Source: Devosia yakushimensis | GTDB taxonomy: Bacteria > Pseudomonadota > Alphaproteobacteria > Rhizobiales > Devosiaceae | Length of the DNA stretch: 64,000 nucleotides | Reading direction: 5' to 3' | NCBI RefSeq assembly: GCF_030159855.1 | Contig: NZ_BSNG01000001.1 | Location: 558,001-622,000, forward strand | Shown: piece after piece, positions 1 through 8,501 of the stretch | How positions within the stretch are numbered: position 1 is the stretch's first letter | How the letters are laid out: each line of letters begins with the position of its first letter | Program-made: the position numbers and the translations under genes | The notes under the pieces: model-generated | Told to the model about the DNA's origin: nothing | The model's input: only the letters and a program-made list of their open reading frames with translations | Database searches by the model: none

Positions 1-1
1 C

Positions 2-154
2 GCCGTTTACGACGAAGCGGCAACCAGCGCCTATATGAAGGGCGAAGAGCTTGAATTGACGGTGAGCCTGGGGCTCGGCGAGGGCACGGCCAGTGTCTAT
101 ACCTGCGACCTGACGCATGGTTACATCACCATCAATGGCGACTATCGGAGCTAG
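2..154 (+). CDS. argJ: ArgJ bifunctional ornithine acetyltransferase / N-acetylglutamate synthase, C-terminal end
   Basis: Only the last 50 codons are present; the gene begins left of the window. The tail ends in CDLTHGYITINGDYRS, which matches the conserved C-terminus of ArgJ, an enzyme that recycles the acetyl group in arginine biosynthesis in the cytoplasm. The GNAT gene starts 20 bases downstream, followed by mutT, a gene order I recall from Hyphomicrobiales. The frame is open from base 2 to the TAG at 152-154. Confidence 0.85.
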   Translation, partial: AVYDEAATSAYMKGEELELTVSLGLGEGTASVYTCDLTHGYITINGDYRS

Positions 155-174
155 GCTCCACGGAAGATCTGACG

Positions 175-927
175 ATGAGCCTGCCGACAGCCCCCGAGAT
201 TGAACATGCCTGCCTCAAGGCCTGGCCGGCGCTCGAAGAAGAGCGCTATGGCGCCTGGATCGCGCGCTTTGCCAATGGCTATACCAAGCGCGCCAATTCG
301 GTGCAGAGCCTTGATGTCGATGACGACCAGGATGCGCCCCGGCGGATCGAGGCGGTGGCGCAGGCCTATCGGCAGCGCGGTCTGCGGCCGACATTCCGGG
401 TGACGCCGCTGGTGGGGGCAGGGGTTCTTTCCGCGCTCGACGACAAGGGCTGGGCGTTTTATGAGCCGAGCCTGGTGCTGGCGATGGAATTGCCCAAGCG
501 TGCGCGGCCGGTCGCGGCAACGACGCGATTGTTCGAGGCAGCCGACCCCGAATGGCGGCAGGCCCAGGGGGCGATGGCGGGGTATGGCGAGGCCGAGAGC
601 AGTGCTCTGGCCGGCATTCTGGACAAGATCGCCGTGCCAGCCCGTGGCGTGCTCGTTTATGACGATGCCTATCGACCGGTGGGCGCCGCGCTCGCCATCA
701 ATGCGGATGGGATCGCCATTTTCCTCAATGTCGTGGTGGACCCGTCGGCCAGGGGGCAGGGTTATGGCCGGGCCGTGATGCATGCCGCGCTCAATTGGAC
801 CAGCCAGTCGGGTGCGGAGCGTTCCGCCATCCAGGTGCTGGGTGACAATGAGACGGCGCAGTCGCTCTACCGCTCACTGGGTTTTGCCGAGGTCTATTCC
901 TATCACTACAGGCGGGCGCCGGAATGA
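175..927 (+). CDS. GNAT family N-acetyltransferase
   Basis: A 250-residue protein with an acetyl-CoA binding GNAT core in its C-terminal half: the VVVDPSARGQGYGRAVM stretch (about residues 185-201) is motif A, and NETAQSLYRSLGF near residue 225-237 is motif B. The N-terminal half is less conserved and may hold a second, degenerate GNAT fold. It lies between argJ and mutT and its stop overlaps the mutT start (ATGA), so the genes are probably co-transcribed. The acetylated substrate is unknown. Confidence 0.85.
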   Translation: MSLPTAPEIEHACLKAWPALEEERYGAWIARFANGYTKRANSVQSLDVDDDQDAPRRIEAVAQAYRQRGLRPTFRVTPLVGAGVLSALDDKGWAFYEPSLVLAMELPKRARPVAATTRLFEAADPEWRQAQGAMAGYGEAESSALAGILDKIAVPARGVLVYDDAYRPVGAALAINADGIAIFLNVVVDPSARGQGYGRAVMHAALNWTSQSGAERSAIQVLGDNETAQSLYRSLGFAEVYSYHYRRAPE

Positions 928-1322
928 AGCTGCTGCTGGTTGTCGCCTGCGCGCTGGTCGATGTTGACCGCAGAGTGTTGATTGCCCAGCGGCCCGAAGG
1001 CAAGGCCATGGCCGGTCTCTGGGAATTTCCCGGCGGGAAGGTCGAGCAGGGCGAGAGTCCCGAGGCGGCATTGATCCGCGAGCTGGAAGAAGAACTGGGC
1101 GTCTCGACCAAGACGGCATGCCTGGCGCCGATATCTTTCGCCAGTCATTCTTACGAGAGTTTTCACCTGTTAATGCCACTTTATGTCTGCCGGAAGTGGC
1201 AAGGACAGCCGCAAGCCAAGGAACATTCCGCCCTCAAATGGGTGCGACCGCAGGCCCTGCGCGACTATCCGATGCCACCAGCCGACGAACCGCTGATCGC
1301 TGCGCTCTGCGATCTTCTATAG
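924..1322 (+). CDS. mutT: MutT-type 8-oxo-dGTP diphosphatase (Nudix)
   Basis: A 132-residue Nudix hydrolase of usual MutT length. The Nudix box spans about residues 38-60, with the REx(2)EE core at 52-56 (RELEE) and the GKVEQGE lead-in at 38-44. Members of this group remove oxidised dGTP from the nucleotide pool and so prevent A:T to C:G mutations. The ATG overlaps the GNAT stop by four bases, which implies translational coupling in the argJ-GNAT-mutT operon. Confidence 0.9.
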   Translation: MKLLLVVACALVDVDRRVLIAQRPEGKAMAGLWEFPGGKVEQGESPEAALIRELEEELGVSTKTACLAPISFASHSYESFHLLMPLYVCRKWQGQPQAKEHSALKWVRPQALRDYPMPPADEPLIAALCDLL

Positions 1323-1343
1323 CCCGGTTATTCGGGGGTAGGC

Positions 1344-1538
1344 ATGAGGACGGCGCTGTTACAATTTCTCCGGGATGAGACCGGGGCCACGGCGATCGAA
1401 TATGCCCTGCTGGGTGTATTGGTGGCCGTTGCGCTGGCCGCTTCCTTCGCCGTTCTGGGCGATAGCCTCAGCAGCTTGTTCGGCACTGGCGCCGGCGGAC
1501 CCGCAGCCATTATCGGTGAGGCGGCCGACACTCTCTGA
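1344..1538 (+). CDS. Flp/Fap-type IVb pilin, small
   Basis: A 64-residue prepilin. The short basic leader ends at Gly14 and is followed by ATAIEYALLG, so cleavage after Gly14 puts Glu at +5, as in Flp pilins. A single hydrophobic helix runs from residue 17 to about 41, and the tail is Gly/Ala rich. No tad/cpa assembly genes are in the window, so this is an orphan pilin gene 21 bases behind mutT. It could serve a tad locus elsewhere on the genome or be a pseudopilin. Confidence 0.85.
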   Translation: MRTALLQFLRDETGATAIEYALLGVLVAVALAASFAVLGDSLSSLFGTGAGGPAAIIGEAADTL

Positions 1539-1553
1539 GGCGGCCGCTCCAGC

Positions 1554-3038
1554 CTATTGCAGCGCGACGACCTTGTATTTCTGTCCCGGTTGCACTGGAT
1601 CGCCCGGATAGAGATCGTTGATGATGTAGAACAGGTCCGCGCCGCGATTGAGCCCGGCCATCTGCCGCGCCAGGCTGTCGGCGGTGTCGCCGGCCTTGGC
1701 CGTGACGACGCGCACGGCGACCTTGCGGATGGCGCTGAGGTCGCTGCTATCGGTGCGGCGGAAGCTGGCGAGGGTCGTCTGGGCCCCGGCCGAAAAGCGG
1801 GCGCTATCGGCCTTGGCGGCGAAAATGAAGCGGTAGACCTGCCCGTCGAGCCGCACCACCGAAACGCGGAAGAACCATTGATCGGTCTGGGCGACGCCCG
1901 AGGCCATCTCGATGCCATTGACGGTCTGGGTCGTGACGCTGTCGGTCTTGAGGCCGGCGATCCAGCCGGATTTGAGATAGTCGGCAAGCCCGACATTGGC
2001 CTGCACATCGGCGCTGTCGAAACGCACGGCTTCGCCATCGCCGGCCACGCCGACGACTGCGCTCTGCGAATTCTGCAGGGTATAGCCATCGGGCACGCTG
2101 AAGGTGAACTTGCTGGCCGAATGGATGAACTTGCGGCCGACGATCGAGCCCTGGGCCGGGCTATCGCCAAAAGTGAGGCCGGCGATGGAATCGAGATAGC
2201 CGGCGCGGTCGGTTTCCCCGACCTGGGCCTGGCCGAACATGGTGCGGGCGGTGTCCAGCGCCTTCTGAATACGGGCAGGCGTCGAGGGATGGGAGGAGAG
2301 GAAGCCGTCGCTATTGCCGTTCTGGCCGGCCGAGAAGGTGGCGAAACGGCTCATGACGCCCAGGAAGCGGGCGGCAGCCTGCGGGTCGTAACCGGCCTTG
2401 CCGGCGAACTTGATGCCTTCCCTGTCGGCTTCGAGTTCCTGTTGCTGACCGAAAGCAGCCATGGACTGCCGTGTGCGGCTGGCGGTGGCGTCGGTCGAGG
2501 TATCGCCGCCCAGAACGCCGGTGATGACGCGATCAACGATTGCGGTGGTGCGGGTGCGGTCGGTGCGCGCACGGGCATGGCGCAGGGTAACGTGGGCGAT
2601 CTCGTGCGCCAGCACGGCGGCCAGCTCGCTGGTATCTGAGGCCAGCGCCAGAATGCCGCGCGTCACATAGATATAGCCGCCGGGCAGGGCGAAGGCATTG
2701 ACCTCGGAGGTGTCGAGAATGGTCACCTGGAACTGGGCATTGGGCTGATCGGCGGCGGCCAGTAGGCGCCCGACAATGCGCGCCACCATGATCTCGGCAG
2801 CGCGATCGGAATAGACCCCGCCATAGGCCGCGATGATGCGCGGATGCTCGCGGCGGCCGATGACCACGTCCTCGGGGTCGGTGCCCTCGGGCACCACGGT
2901 CGGCGCGGGAATATCCCCGGTCTGCGTTACGGCGATCTGGGAGCCGGTAAAGCTGGTGCATGCCGATAGCGCCAGCAGCGATACCGCCAGCAAGCCATTG
3001 CGCAAACCCTTGTTGATGATGTGCTTGGTGCGCGTCAT
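1554..3038 (-). CDS. M48 family metalloprotease, lipoprotein, with C-terminal LysM-like domain
   Basis: A 494-residue BepA/LoiP-type protease. The signal peptide ends in a lipobox, LSAC, with Cys27 as the lipidated residue, so it is anchored to a membrane facing the periplasm. The zinc motif HEIAH is at residues 145-149, and the third ligand is probably the Glu in QQELEADREG near residue 202. The last 45 residues resemble a LysM fold. Relatives perform quality control of outer membrane proteins. Its ATG overlaps the stop of the nuclease gene upstream (ATGA). Confidence 0.88.
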   Translation of the reverse strand: MTRTKHIINKGLRNGLLAVSLLALSACTSFTGSQIAVTQTGDIPAPTVVPEGTDPEDVVIGRREHPRIIAAYGGVYSDRAAEIMVARIVGRLLAAADQPNAQFQVTILDTSEVNAFALPGGYIYVTRGILALASDTSELAAVLAHEIAHVTLRHARARTDRTRTTAIVDRVITGVLGGDTSTDATASRTRQSMAAFGQQQELEADREGIKFAGKAGYDPQAAARFLGVMSRFATFSAGQNGNSDGFLSSHPSTPARIQKALDTARTMFGQAQVGETDRAGYLDSIAGLTFGDSPAQGSIVGRKFIHSASKFTFSVPDGYTLQNSQSAVVGVAGDGEAVRFDSADVQANVGLADYLKSGWIAGLKTDSVTTQTVNGIEMASGVAQTDQWFFRVSVVRLDGQVYRFIFAAKADSARFSAGAQTTLASFRRTDSSDLSAIRKVAVRVVTAKAGDTADSLARQMAGLNRGADLFYIINDLYPGDPVQPGQKYKVVALQ

Positions 3039-3898
3039 CGTGCTGCCAGAACCTCGATCTGCTCGGGATGGGTAACCTCGATGCGTGGGCCATCCCGATC
3101 GTCGACCCAGCCTCTAATGCGAATGAGCGCCCCTTCTAGGGCTAGTGGATCGAAGCCGTCCGCCGCAAAAAGCTTGAGCGCAGAGGCCTCGATCACGGCG
3201 GTGAAATCTTCTTTCCAGAACCGGCCAAAGTTCAGATAGATCCGCCCGCCGGATTGATCGGCAAGCAGGACACGTCCCTCGACTAGCTCATAATGACCCT
3301 GCCGATCCAAAAGATCGGCCGGCCGGTCCGCCAGACGAGTGCTGTAATAGGGATCGGCCCAGATGCCAAGCCCAGCCAAGCGCGCACGCCCTTCGGCGGC
3401 AAACAGCAGATCGAGGCATTTGCGGTTGTCGGGGAAGGAATAGACGCGGGCAAGGCCCTTGGCCACCATCTGTTGTTGCGCCCAGATTTCGCCATCGGGC
3501 CCGTCGACGAAGACATGGGCGAGTGCCCGTTCATAGCGGTCGACCTCTTCGCCGCCATAGCCCAGCCGGACGGGCTTATTGAGCGCCATTGCTTCAAGCG
3601 CCGCCTTGGCTTCGGGCGCCAGCGGCCAGGTTTCGAACCCCTCGCGGCCCAGCGGCAGCTTGGGCGCCTGAGTGCCAATCATACGGACGACCAGACCACT
3701 ATCGAGCACGACGGTATCGCCATCGGTAACTTCGGTCACGATGCCGCCGGGAGCCATGCGCAAATCCTCGCAAGCGAGTGCTGCCGCTGAAACAGACGAC
3801 AGCGCCGCAATCGCGGCGAGGCTGGCTAGACTAGACTTAAGCAAATCGAACCCCGGAAGATTTCGTTCACCATGCACCCAAATAGGCCAAAAAATCAT
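3035..3898 (-). CDS. Thermonuclease (SNase-like) family protein, secreted
   Basis: A 287-residue protein with an N-terminal hydrophobic export signal (LASLAAIAALSSVSAAALA) and an SNase-like OB-fold core that starts at TEVTDGDTVVLDSG; such folds cut nucleic acids or only bind them. The ATG at 3898 lacks a Shine-Dalgarno sequence. A TTG at 3844 has GGGG six bases upstream and would start right at the signal peptide, so the true protein may be 18 residues shorter. It is coupled to the downstream M48 protease gene. Confidence 0.75.
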   Translation of the reverse strand: MIFWPIWVHGERNLPGFDLLKSSLASLAAIAALSSVSAAALACEDLRMAPGGIVTEVTDGDTVVLDSGLVVRMIGTQAPKLPLGREGFETWPLAPEAKAALEAMALNKPVRLGYGGEEVDRYERALAHVFVDGPDGEIWAQQQMVAKGLARVYSFPDNRKCLDLLFAAEGRARLAGLGIWADPYYSTRLADRPADLLDRQGHYELVEGRVLLADQSGGRIYLNFGRFWKEDFTAVIEASALKLFAADGFDPLALEGALIRIRGWVDDRDGPRIEVTHPEQIEVLAAR

Positions 3899-3963
3899 TA
3901 CCGGATGATAACTTTAGCCGGTGTGTGGCCGAAAGGTCGCGCAGTTGTGACGCTCGTGCAGTG

Positions 3964-4662
3964 CTATTCGCCCTTGAACAGTTTCTTGAGCATGGCGGCC
4001 ATGGGGCCGGTTTCGGGCAGGGCGACCTGCGGCTTGGTGGCGCGCGCCTGACGGATATGGCTCTGGGCCTTGGGGGCGGGTTTGGCCGGGGCCGGGTCGG
4101 CCGCGGTGGCCAATGCCAGCTTGTTCATGAAGCCATTGTCGTCGCCCTTGAGCACGAGCCCGATATGTTTGCCAACGCCGTCGAGGAGGGGATCGACCCA
4201 GGTCTGATCGGCCTTGGCAAAGTCGCCCAATACGTGGTGGGTGACGAATTCCTTGCCGGGATGGCCGATGCCGAGGCGGACGCGCTTATAATCGACACCG
4301 ATCTGCGGATCGATGGAGCGCAGGCCATTGTGGCCGCCATTGCCGCCGCCGGTCTTGACCCGGACCTTGCCGGGGGCGAGGTCGAGTTCATCATAGAGCA
4401 CGATGATGTCGGCTGGCGCGATCTTATAGAACTGGGCGACCTGCTGAATGCTGTCGCCCGAGCGGTTCATGAAGGTCTGCGGCTTGAGGAGCAGCACTTT
4501 TTCGCCCTCGATGGTGGCTTCCGCCAGAAGGGCAGAATGCTTGCTCTTCCAGGGGCCGGCATTGTGCTCGCGCGCGACGGCATCGATGGCCATAAAGCCG
4601 ATATTGTGCCGGTTTTCGGAGTATTGGTTGCCCGGATTACCTAGGCCCACGAGCAGCTTCAT
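3964..4662 (-). CDS. pth: Peptidyl-tRNA hydrolase
   Basis: A 232-residue Pth that frees tRNA from dropped peptidyl-tRNA. The start MKLLVGLGNPG is the standard N-terminus and has AGGAG upstream at good spacing. The catalytic His is in the SENRHNIGFM stretch, and the conserved FMNRSG and GGGNGGHNG motifs are present. An Ala/Pro-rich C-terminal extension of about 45 residues is common in this order. The gene follows rplY by 75 bases, the usual rplY-pth pairing. Confidence 0.95.
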   Translation of the reverse strand: MKLLVGLGNPGNQYSENRHNIGFMAIDAVAREHNAGPWKSKHSALLAEATIEGEKVLLLKPQTFMNRSGDSIQQVAQFYKIAPADIIVLYDELDLAPGKVRVKTGGGNGGHNGLRSIDPQIGVDYKRVRLGIGHPGKEFVTHHVLGDFAKADQTWVDPLLDGVGKHIGLVLKGDDNGFMNKLALATAADPAPAKPAPKAQSHIRQARATKPQVALPETGPMAAMLKKLFKGE

Positions 4663-4737
4663 CGGAAAAGCTCCTAAAATGGATGAGGCGACCCGAAGGC
4701 CGCCCCAATAGTCTGGCATGAACAGACGAAAGGACGA

Positions 4738-5370
4738 TTACTCGGCCTTCGGCTCTTCCTCGCCTTCGCTGGCCTCGGCCTCGCCGCCTTCAGAGGACTT
4801 GAGGGCCGACGGGGCAACGATGGTTGCGATGGTCACGTCAGCTTCATGGCTGTGGTCGGTTGCACCGGCCGGCAGCTTGATATTGGAGATATGGACCGCA
4901 TCGCCGATATCAAGACCGGTCAGATCCACGACCACTTCCTCGGGGATATTGGCCGCATCGACAGTCAGGTCGAGCGTGTGGTGCACGATGTTGAGCGTGC
5001 CACCGCGCTTCAGGCCCGGGCTGAGTTCTTCATTGATGAAGTTCACATGCACCTGGACGTTGAGCTTGGCACCCTTGCCGATGCGGAGGAAATCCACATG
5101 CATGGCAAAGTCCTTGACCGGATCAAGCTGGTAATCGCGCGGGATCACCTGATGCTTGGTGCCGTCGACGTCCAGCTCGATGACGTGGCTGAGGAAGCCG
5201 CCGGCATAGATGGACTTCATCGCGTCCTTGTAAGCGATCGAAATGGTGACGGGGGGCTTCTTGTCACCGTAGATAACAGCGGGAACGAGTCCCTGACGAC
5301 GCAGTTCACGAGCGGCCCCCTTGCCCACTCCCTCACGCGCCTGTGCCTTGAGCACTTTGGTCGCAGCCAT
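4738..5370 (-). CDS. rplY: 50S ribosomal protein L25/general stress protein Ctc
   Basis: A 210-residue long-form L25 (TL5/Ctc) that binds 5S rRNA. The N-terminal L25 domain (GVGKGAARELRRQGLVPAVIYG) is followed by the beta C-terminal domain and an acidic Glu-rich tail. I chose ATG 5370 (MAATKVLKAQ); an ATG four codons upstream at 5382 is also possible, since neither has a clear Shine-Dalgarno. It is transcribed with pth. Confidence 0.93.
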   Translation of the reverse strand: MAATKVLKAQAREGVGKGAARELRRQGLVPAVIYGDKKPPVTISIAYKDAMKSIYAGGFLSHVIELDVDGTKHQVIPRDYQLDPVKDFAMHVDFLRIGKGAKLNVQVHVNFINEELSPGLKRGGTLNIVHHTLDLTVDAANIPEEVVVDLTGLDIGDAVHISNIKLPAGATDHSHEADVTIATIVAPSALKSSEGGEAEASEGEEEPKAE

Positions 5371-5494
5371 GGAAATATCCATTCTGGGTTGGTGTATGCC
5401 GCCACTACAACGACATACGCGCCCGTCCTCCAGGGGTGACGAGCGCTTCATGGCGCGGGCTATAGCTTAAAGGGGAGTTGGGGGCAAGCGTGGC

Positions 5495-5526
5495 TTGCAG
5501 TCGATGAATTATGTAACTACATTATT
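5495..5526 (+). promoter_or_regulatory. Probable brnTA promoter with overlapping operator dyad
   Basis: A -35-like TTGCAG at 5495-5500 and a -10-like TACATT at 5518-5523 are separated by exactly 17 bases. An imperfect palindrome at 5507-5526 (arms aattatgta and tacattatt, one mismatch, two-base spacer) covers the -10. BrnA antitoxins are known to repress their own promoter, so this dyad is a reasonable BrnA site. The promoter elements are only partial matches to consensus. Confidence 0.5.
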
Positions 5527-5547
5527 CAGGCAAGCAAGGGGGCGCGC

Positions 5548-5805
5548 TTGGAATGGGACGAGGAGAAGTCGGAACGGAACCGCATCACGCGCGGCTTCGG
5601 TTTCGAGATTGCGAATGAGTTCAATTGGTCTGCCGCGATCGTCGAGCGAGACGACCGAAAGGACTATGGCGAGATAAGATACAGGGCCTTTGGGTGGGCT
5701 TCGGGGTTTCGCCTGTGTATCGCCTTTACGGTTCGTGGGAGTGAGACCCGGATTATCAGTGTGCGACGCGTACACGACAAGGAGGCCAGGAAATATGGCA
5801 TCTAA
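5548..5805 (+). CDS. brnT: BrnT family ribonuclease toxin
   Basis: An 85-residue BrnT/DUF497 protein. It starts at a TTG with AAGGGGG upstream, giving MEWDEEKSERNRITRGFGF, which matches the family pattern WDxxKxxxNxxxHG. The C-terminal RIISVRRVHDKEARKYG stretch is the usual family ending, though the common ARxAxxxEr is shifted. BrnT is an RNase that blocks translation and is held inactive by BrnA. It overlaps the antitoxin gene by 11 bases, the normal toxin-first arrangement. Confidence 0.88.
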   Translation: MEWDEEKSERNRITRGFGFEIANEFNWSAAIVERDDRKDYGEIRYRAFGWASGFRLCIAFTVRGSETRIISVRRVHDKEARKYGI

Positions 5806-6079
5806 GCACAAGCCAGATCCGTTCATGGTCGATTTCGAGACCGCTCCTTTGACGGACGAAGAGATCAAGCGGCTCCGGCCGGCGCGCGAGGTTTTTGTCG
5901 AGCTTGGTCTTCCATTGCCCGGCAAACCGGGCCGTCCGCCGACCGGTAATGGCAAGCAGCAGGTGACCCTGCGGCTCGACAACGAGATCGTGGACTTCTT
6001 CAAGGCCGATGGTCCGGGTTGGCAGACGCGGCTTAATGAGGAGCTCGCCAATGTTGTGCGGCAGCGCAAGAAGGCTTAG
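5795..6079 (+). CDS. brnA: BrnA family antitoxin
   Basis: A 94-residue antitoxin starting MASKHKPDPF, with GGAGG upstream inside the end of brnT. The QQVTLRLDNEIVDFFKADGPGWQTRLNEEL region (written here only by its ends, about residues 54-83) is the ribbon-helix-helix DNA-binding fold typical of BrnA. It should neutralise BrnT and repress the operon. Its TAG overlaps the stop of the convergent sigma factor gene by three bases. Confidence 0.88.
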   Translation: MASKHKPDPFMVDFETAPLTDEEIKRLRPAREVFVELGLPLPGKPGRPPTGNGKQQVTLRLDNEIVDFFKADGPGWQTRLNEELANVVRQRKKA

Positions 6080-7311
6080 CCGTCCTGCAGTGCCGCGCGT
6101 TGGCTAGTCAGATATTGCCGCACGGCTTCGTCGCTTGAAAGGCCGATGGCGAGGGTGAAAGCCTCATGCGCTTCGTCCTTGCGGCCGGCACGGGCGGCGA
6201 AATGGGCGCGGGCGGCCCAATAGGGCTGGTAGTCGCTCATGCGCTTGTCATCGGCAATGGTGTCGAGGCTGGCGAGCGCCGCTTCCGGGCCGTCTGCCTG
6301 AGCCAGGGCGGCAGCCCGGTTGAGAATGACGACGGGAGAATCGGTGAGACCGAGCAGGATATCGTAGAGCCTGACGACGGTGGGCCAATTGGGCTGTCCG
6401 GTGACGCGGCGGGCGATATGGGCCGATTGGATGGCTGCCTCGATCTGGTAGCGGCCGGTGGGACCCGCCCGGCTGGCGGTACGGAGCAGGGCCTCGGCGG
6501 CCATGATCTGGGGTTCGTCCCAAAGCTCGACATCCTGCCGCTCCAGCGGGACATAACCGCCCACAGTGTCGCGCCGGGCCGGGCGGCGGGCTTCGGCATA
6601 GAGCATCAGGGCGAGCATGCCCTTGGCCTCGGGTTCATCGGGCAATAGCGAAACCACCAGGCGACCGAGCCAGATGGCTTCATCGGCAAGGCGGTCGGCA
6701 GCGGTGTCGCCGATCTCAGTCCAGCCCTTGGCATAGGCGGCATAAATGGCTTCAAGCACCGCATCGAGCCGTTCGGGCAGATCCTCGCGTTCGGGAATGG
6801 CAAAGGGAATGCCGGCATCCTTGATGCGTGTCTTGGCGCGTACCAGGCGCTGGCCCATAGTGGCGGGCGGGATGAGGAAGGCCGCGGCGATGTCGATGGC
6901 GGTGAGGCCCAGAATGGTCTGCAGGATCATCGGCGCACGCATGCCGCGCTCGATGGCCGGATGGGCGCAGGCGAACATCAGCGCGAGGCGCCGGTCGGGA
7001 ATGGCTTGGGGATTTGCGGCGGCCTCGTCGAGTTCTTCGGCCATGAGCTGGATATGAACCTCTCCGGCAATGCGTGTCTGACGGCGGCGGGCGGCGTCGG
7101 TCTGCCGGCGCCGGGCTACGGTGAGCAGCCAGGCATCGGGATTGGCCGGAACGCCGTCCTCTGGCCAGGATTTGAGGGCGCTGGCGAATGCTTCCGCCAG
7201 CGCATCTTCGGCGCCTGCGACGTCACGGGTGCGAGCGGCGAGGAAGGCGACGAGACGCCCGTAGCTTTCTCTCGCCACCTGCTCGGCCGCCCGGCTCGCC
7301 GCATCGGCCAT
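6076..7311 (-). CDS. ECF RNA polymerase sigma factor, ECF42/SigJ-like with C-terminal helical (TPR-like) domain
   Basis: A 411-residue protein starting MADAASRAAEQVARES. Region sigma-2 (VAGAEDALAEAFASALKSWP) and sigma-4 are in the first 190 residues, and the rest is an alpha-helical extension typical of DUF6596/ECF42 sigma factors. ECF42 sigmas are known to be encoded with DGPF proteins, and three lie directly upstream here. The start overlaps the stop of the last DGPF gene by one base (TGATG). No anti-sigma gene is seen; in this family the extension is thought to control activity. Confidence 0.88.
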   Translation of the reverse strand: MADAASRAAEQVARESYGRLVAFLAARTRDVAGAEDALAEAFASALKSWPEDGVPANPDAWLLTVARRRQTDAARRRQTRIAGEVHIQLMAEELDEAAANPQAIPDRRLALMFACAHPAIERGMRAPMILQTILGLTAIDIAAAFLIPPATMGQRLVRAKTRIKDAGIPFAIPEREDLPERLDAVLEAIYAAYAKGWTEIGDTAADRLADEAIWLGRLVVSLLPDEPEAKGMLALMLYAEARRPARRDTVGGYVPLERQDVELWDEPQIMAAEALLRTASRAGPTGRYQIEAAIQSAHIARRVTGQPNWPTVVRLYDILLGLTDSPVVILNRAAALAQADGPEAALASLDTIADDKRMSDYQPYWAARAHFAARAGRKDEAHEAFTLAIGLSSDEAVRQYLTSQRAALQDG

Positions 7312-7661
7312 CAGGGCGCGTTCTGATCGACGATAGGGCGGATTTCGATGGCGCCATATTTGGAGCTGGGGCAGCGCTTGGCCCATTCGATGGCCTGTTC
7401 GAGGCCCGGCACGTCGATGAAGAAATAGCCCGCAAGCTGTTCGCGCGTTTCGGCATAGGGGCCGTCGATCACGTCGGTCTTGCCCGCCGTTGTGCGGACA
7501 ATGGTGCCCCTGTTGCTCTCGGCCAGCCGCTCGCCGCCCGAAAAGCCCTCGCCGGCCTTGCGCAGCGCCTGGTTGAAGGCGGCATATTCCGCCCACAATT
7601 CCTGCTGCGGGGCCTTGGACAAGGCGTCGTTATCGTGATGGATGATCATCATAAAGCGCAT
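7311..7661 (-). CDS. YciI/DGPF domain protein (third of three)
   Basis: A 116-residue YCII-related protein with the DGPY variant of the DGPF motif (DVIDGPYAETREQ). Starts at ATG 7661 with GAGGG upstream, nine bases behind the preceding paralogue. Function of these ferredoxin-like fold proteins is unknown; they consistently accompany ECF42 sigma factors. It is coupled to the sigma gene by a one-base stop/start overlap. Confidence 0.85.
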   Translation of the reverse strand: MRFMMIIHHDNDALSKAPQQELWAEYAAFNQALRKAGEGFSGGERLAESNRGTIVRTTAGKTDVIDGPYAETREQLAGYFFIDVPGLEQAIEWAKRCPSSKYGAIEIRPIVDQNAP

Positions 7662-7670
7662 GTCGAGCCC

Positions 7671-8024
7671 TCAATCCCGGGTTGGCCAGATGGGGCGCAC
7701 TTCGATTGTGCCCCATTGTGCGGCGGGGCAGCGGGTGGCCCATTCCATGGCGGCATCCATGTCGGCGGCCTCGATGACATAATAGCCGCCCAATTGCTCC
7801 TTGGTTTCGGCATAGGGGCCATCGAACACTTCGGTCTTGCCGTCGCGGATGCGCACGCTGGCGGCGCTCGAGGTGGGGCGCAGGCGTTCGCCTTCCAGCA
7901 AGGCGCCGGCCTTGACCAGGGCTTCGTTATAGGCGGCGTATTCGGGGTTCATTCCGGCTTGGTTGACCGGGGTCGCGGCCATCATCGCCTGTTCGTTCCC
8001 GTGGATCAGCAGCATGAACTTCAT
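7671..8024 (-). CDS. YciI/DGPF domain protein (second of three)
   Basis: A 117-residue paralogue with DGPYAETKEQ. Two ATGs sit in a row; the second (8024, MKFMLLIHGNEQ) is chosen because GGAG lies six bases before it, while the first (8030) abuts the GGAG. It has its own copy of the sigma promoter motif upstream at 8067-8095, so it can be transcribed separately from the first paralogue. Confidence 0.85.
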   Translation of the reverse strand: MKFMLLIHGNEQAMMAATPVNQAGMNPEYAAYNEALVKAGALLEGERLRPTSSAASVRIRDGKTEVFDGPYAETKEQLGGYYVIEAADMDAAMEWATRCPAAQWGTIEVRPIWPTRD

Positions 8025-8066
8025 TTTCATCTCCGTTGCTTGGATCGGAGCGGCGCCCCGATGAAC

Positions 8067-8095
8067 CTATGTCGCAGGGAAGAGGCGGGTTTCGA
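8067..8095 (-). promoter_or_regulatory. Putative ECF42 promoter, copy 2
   Basis: On the minus strand the sequence reads TCGAAA, 14 bases, GCGACATAG. The same two blocks with the same 14-base spacer occur at 8502-8530 before the first paralogue, while the spacer itself is not conserved. The block ends 43 bases before the start codon. Two identical bipartite motifs in front of two genes of a sigma operon point to recognition by that sigma. Confidence 0.65.
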
Positions 8096-8111
8096 CTCTT
8101 TGCTAAAAAAT

Positions 8112-8462
8112 CTATCGGCCGGCGTGGAACGGGCGGATTTCGATGGCGCCCCAATTGGCGGCGGGGCAGAGGGCAGCCAGTTCGGTGGCGCGATCCATGC
8201 CGGCGGCTTCGATGATGAAATAGCCGCCGAATTGCTCGCGGGTATCGGCATAGGGGCCGTCATGGACCTTGAGTTCGCCCGCTTCGCGGCGGATCGTCTT
8301 GGCGTCCCAGGTGGGGGAAAGACCACTGGTCGCGACAAAGGCGCCGGCCTTTTCGAGCGTTTCCTGATAGGCATGCATCTGGCCCATGAAACCGGCCATC
8401 TGATCGGGTGGAATGGCGGCGCCGGCGTTTTCGTCGGCATAAAGCATCAGTAAATACTTCAT
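8112..8462 (-). CDS. YciI/DGPF domain protein (first of three)
   Basis: A 116-residue DGPF protein with KVHDGPYADTREQ. Start ATG 8462 (MKYLLMLYADENAG) is preceded by AGGAG; a longer in-frame start upstream lacks this. It is the first gene of the DGPF-sigma cluster and has the sigma-type promoter motif 40 bases upstream. Separated from the second paralogue by 87 bases that hold the second promoter. Confidence 0.85.
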   Translation of the reverse strand: MKYLLMLYADENAGAAIPPDQMAGFMGQMHAYQETLEKAGAFVATSGLSPTWDAKTIRREAGELKVHDGPYADTREQFGGYFIIEAAGMDRATELAALCPAANWGAIEIRPFHAGR

Positions 8463-8501
8463 CGCTCGTCTCCTTCCGACGAGCACCATAGCCCGTCTTG
8501 G

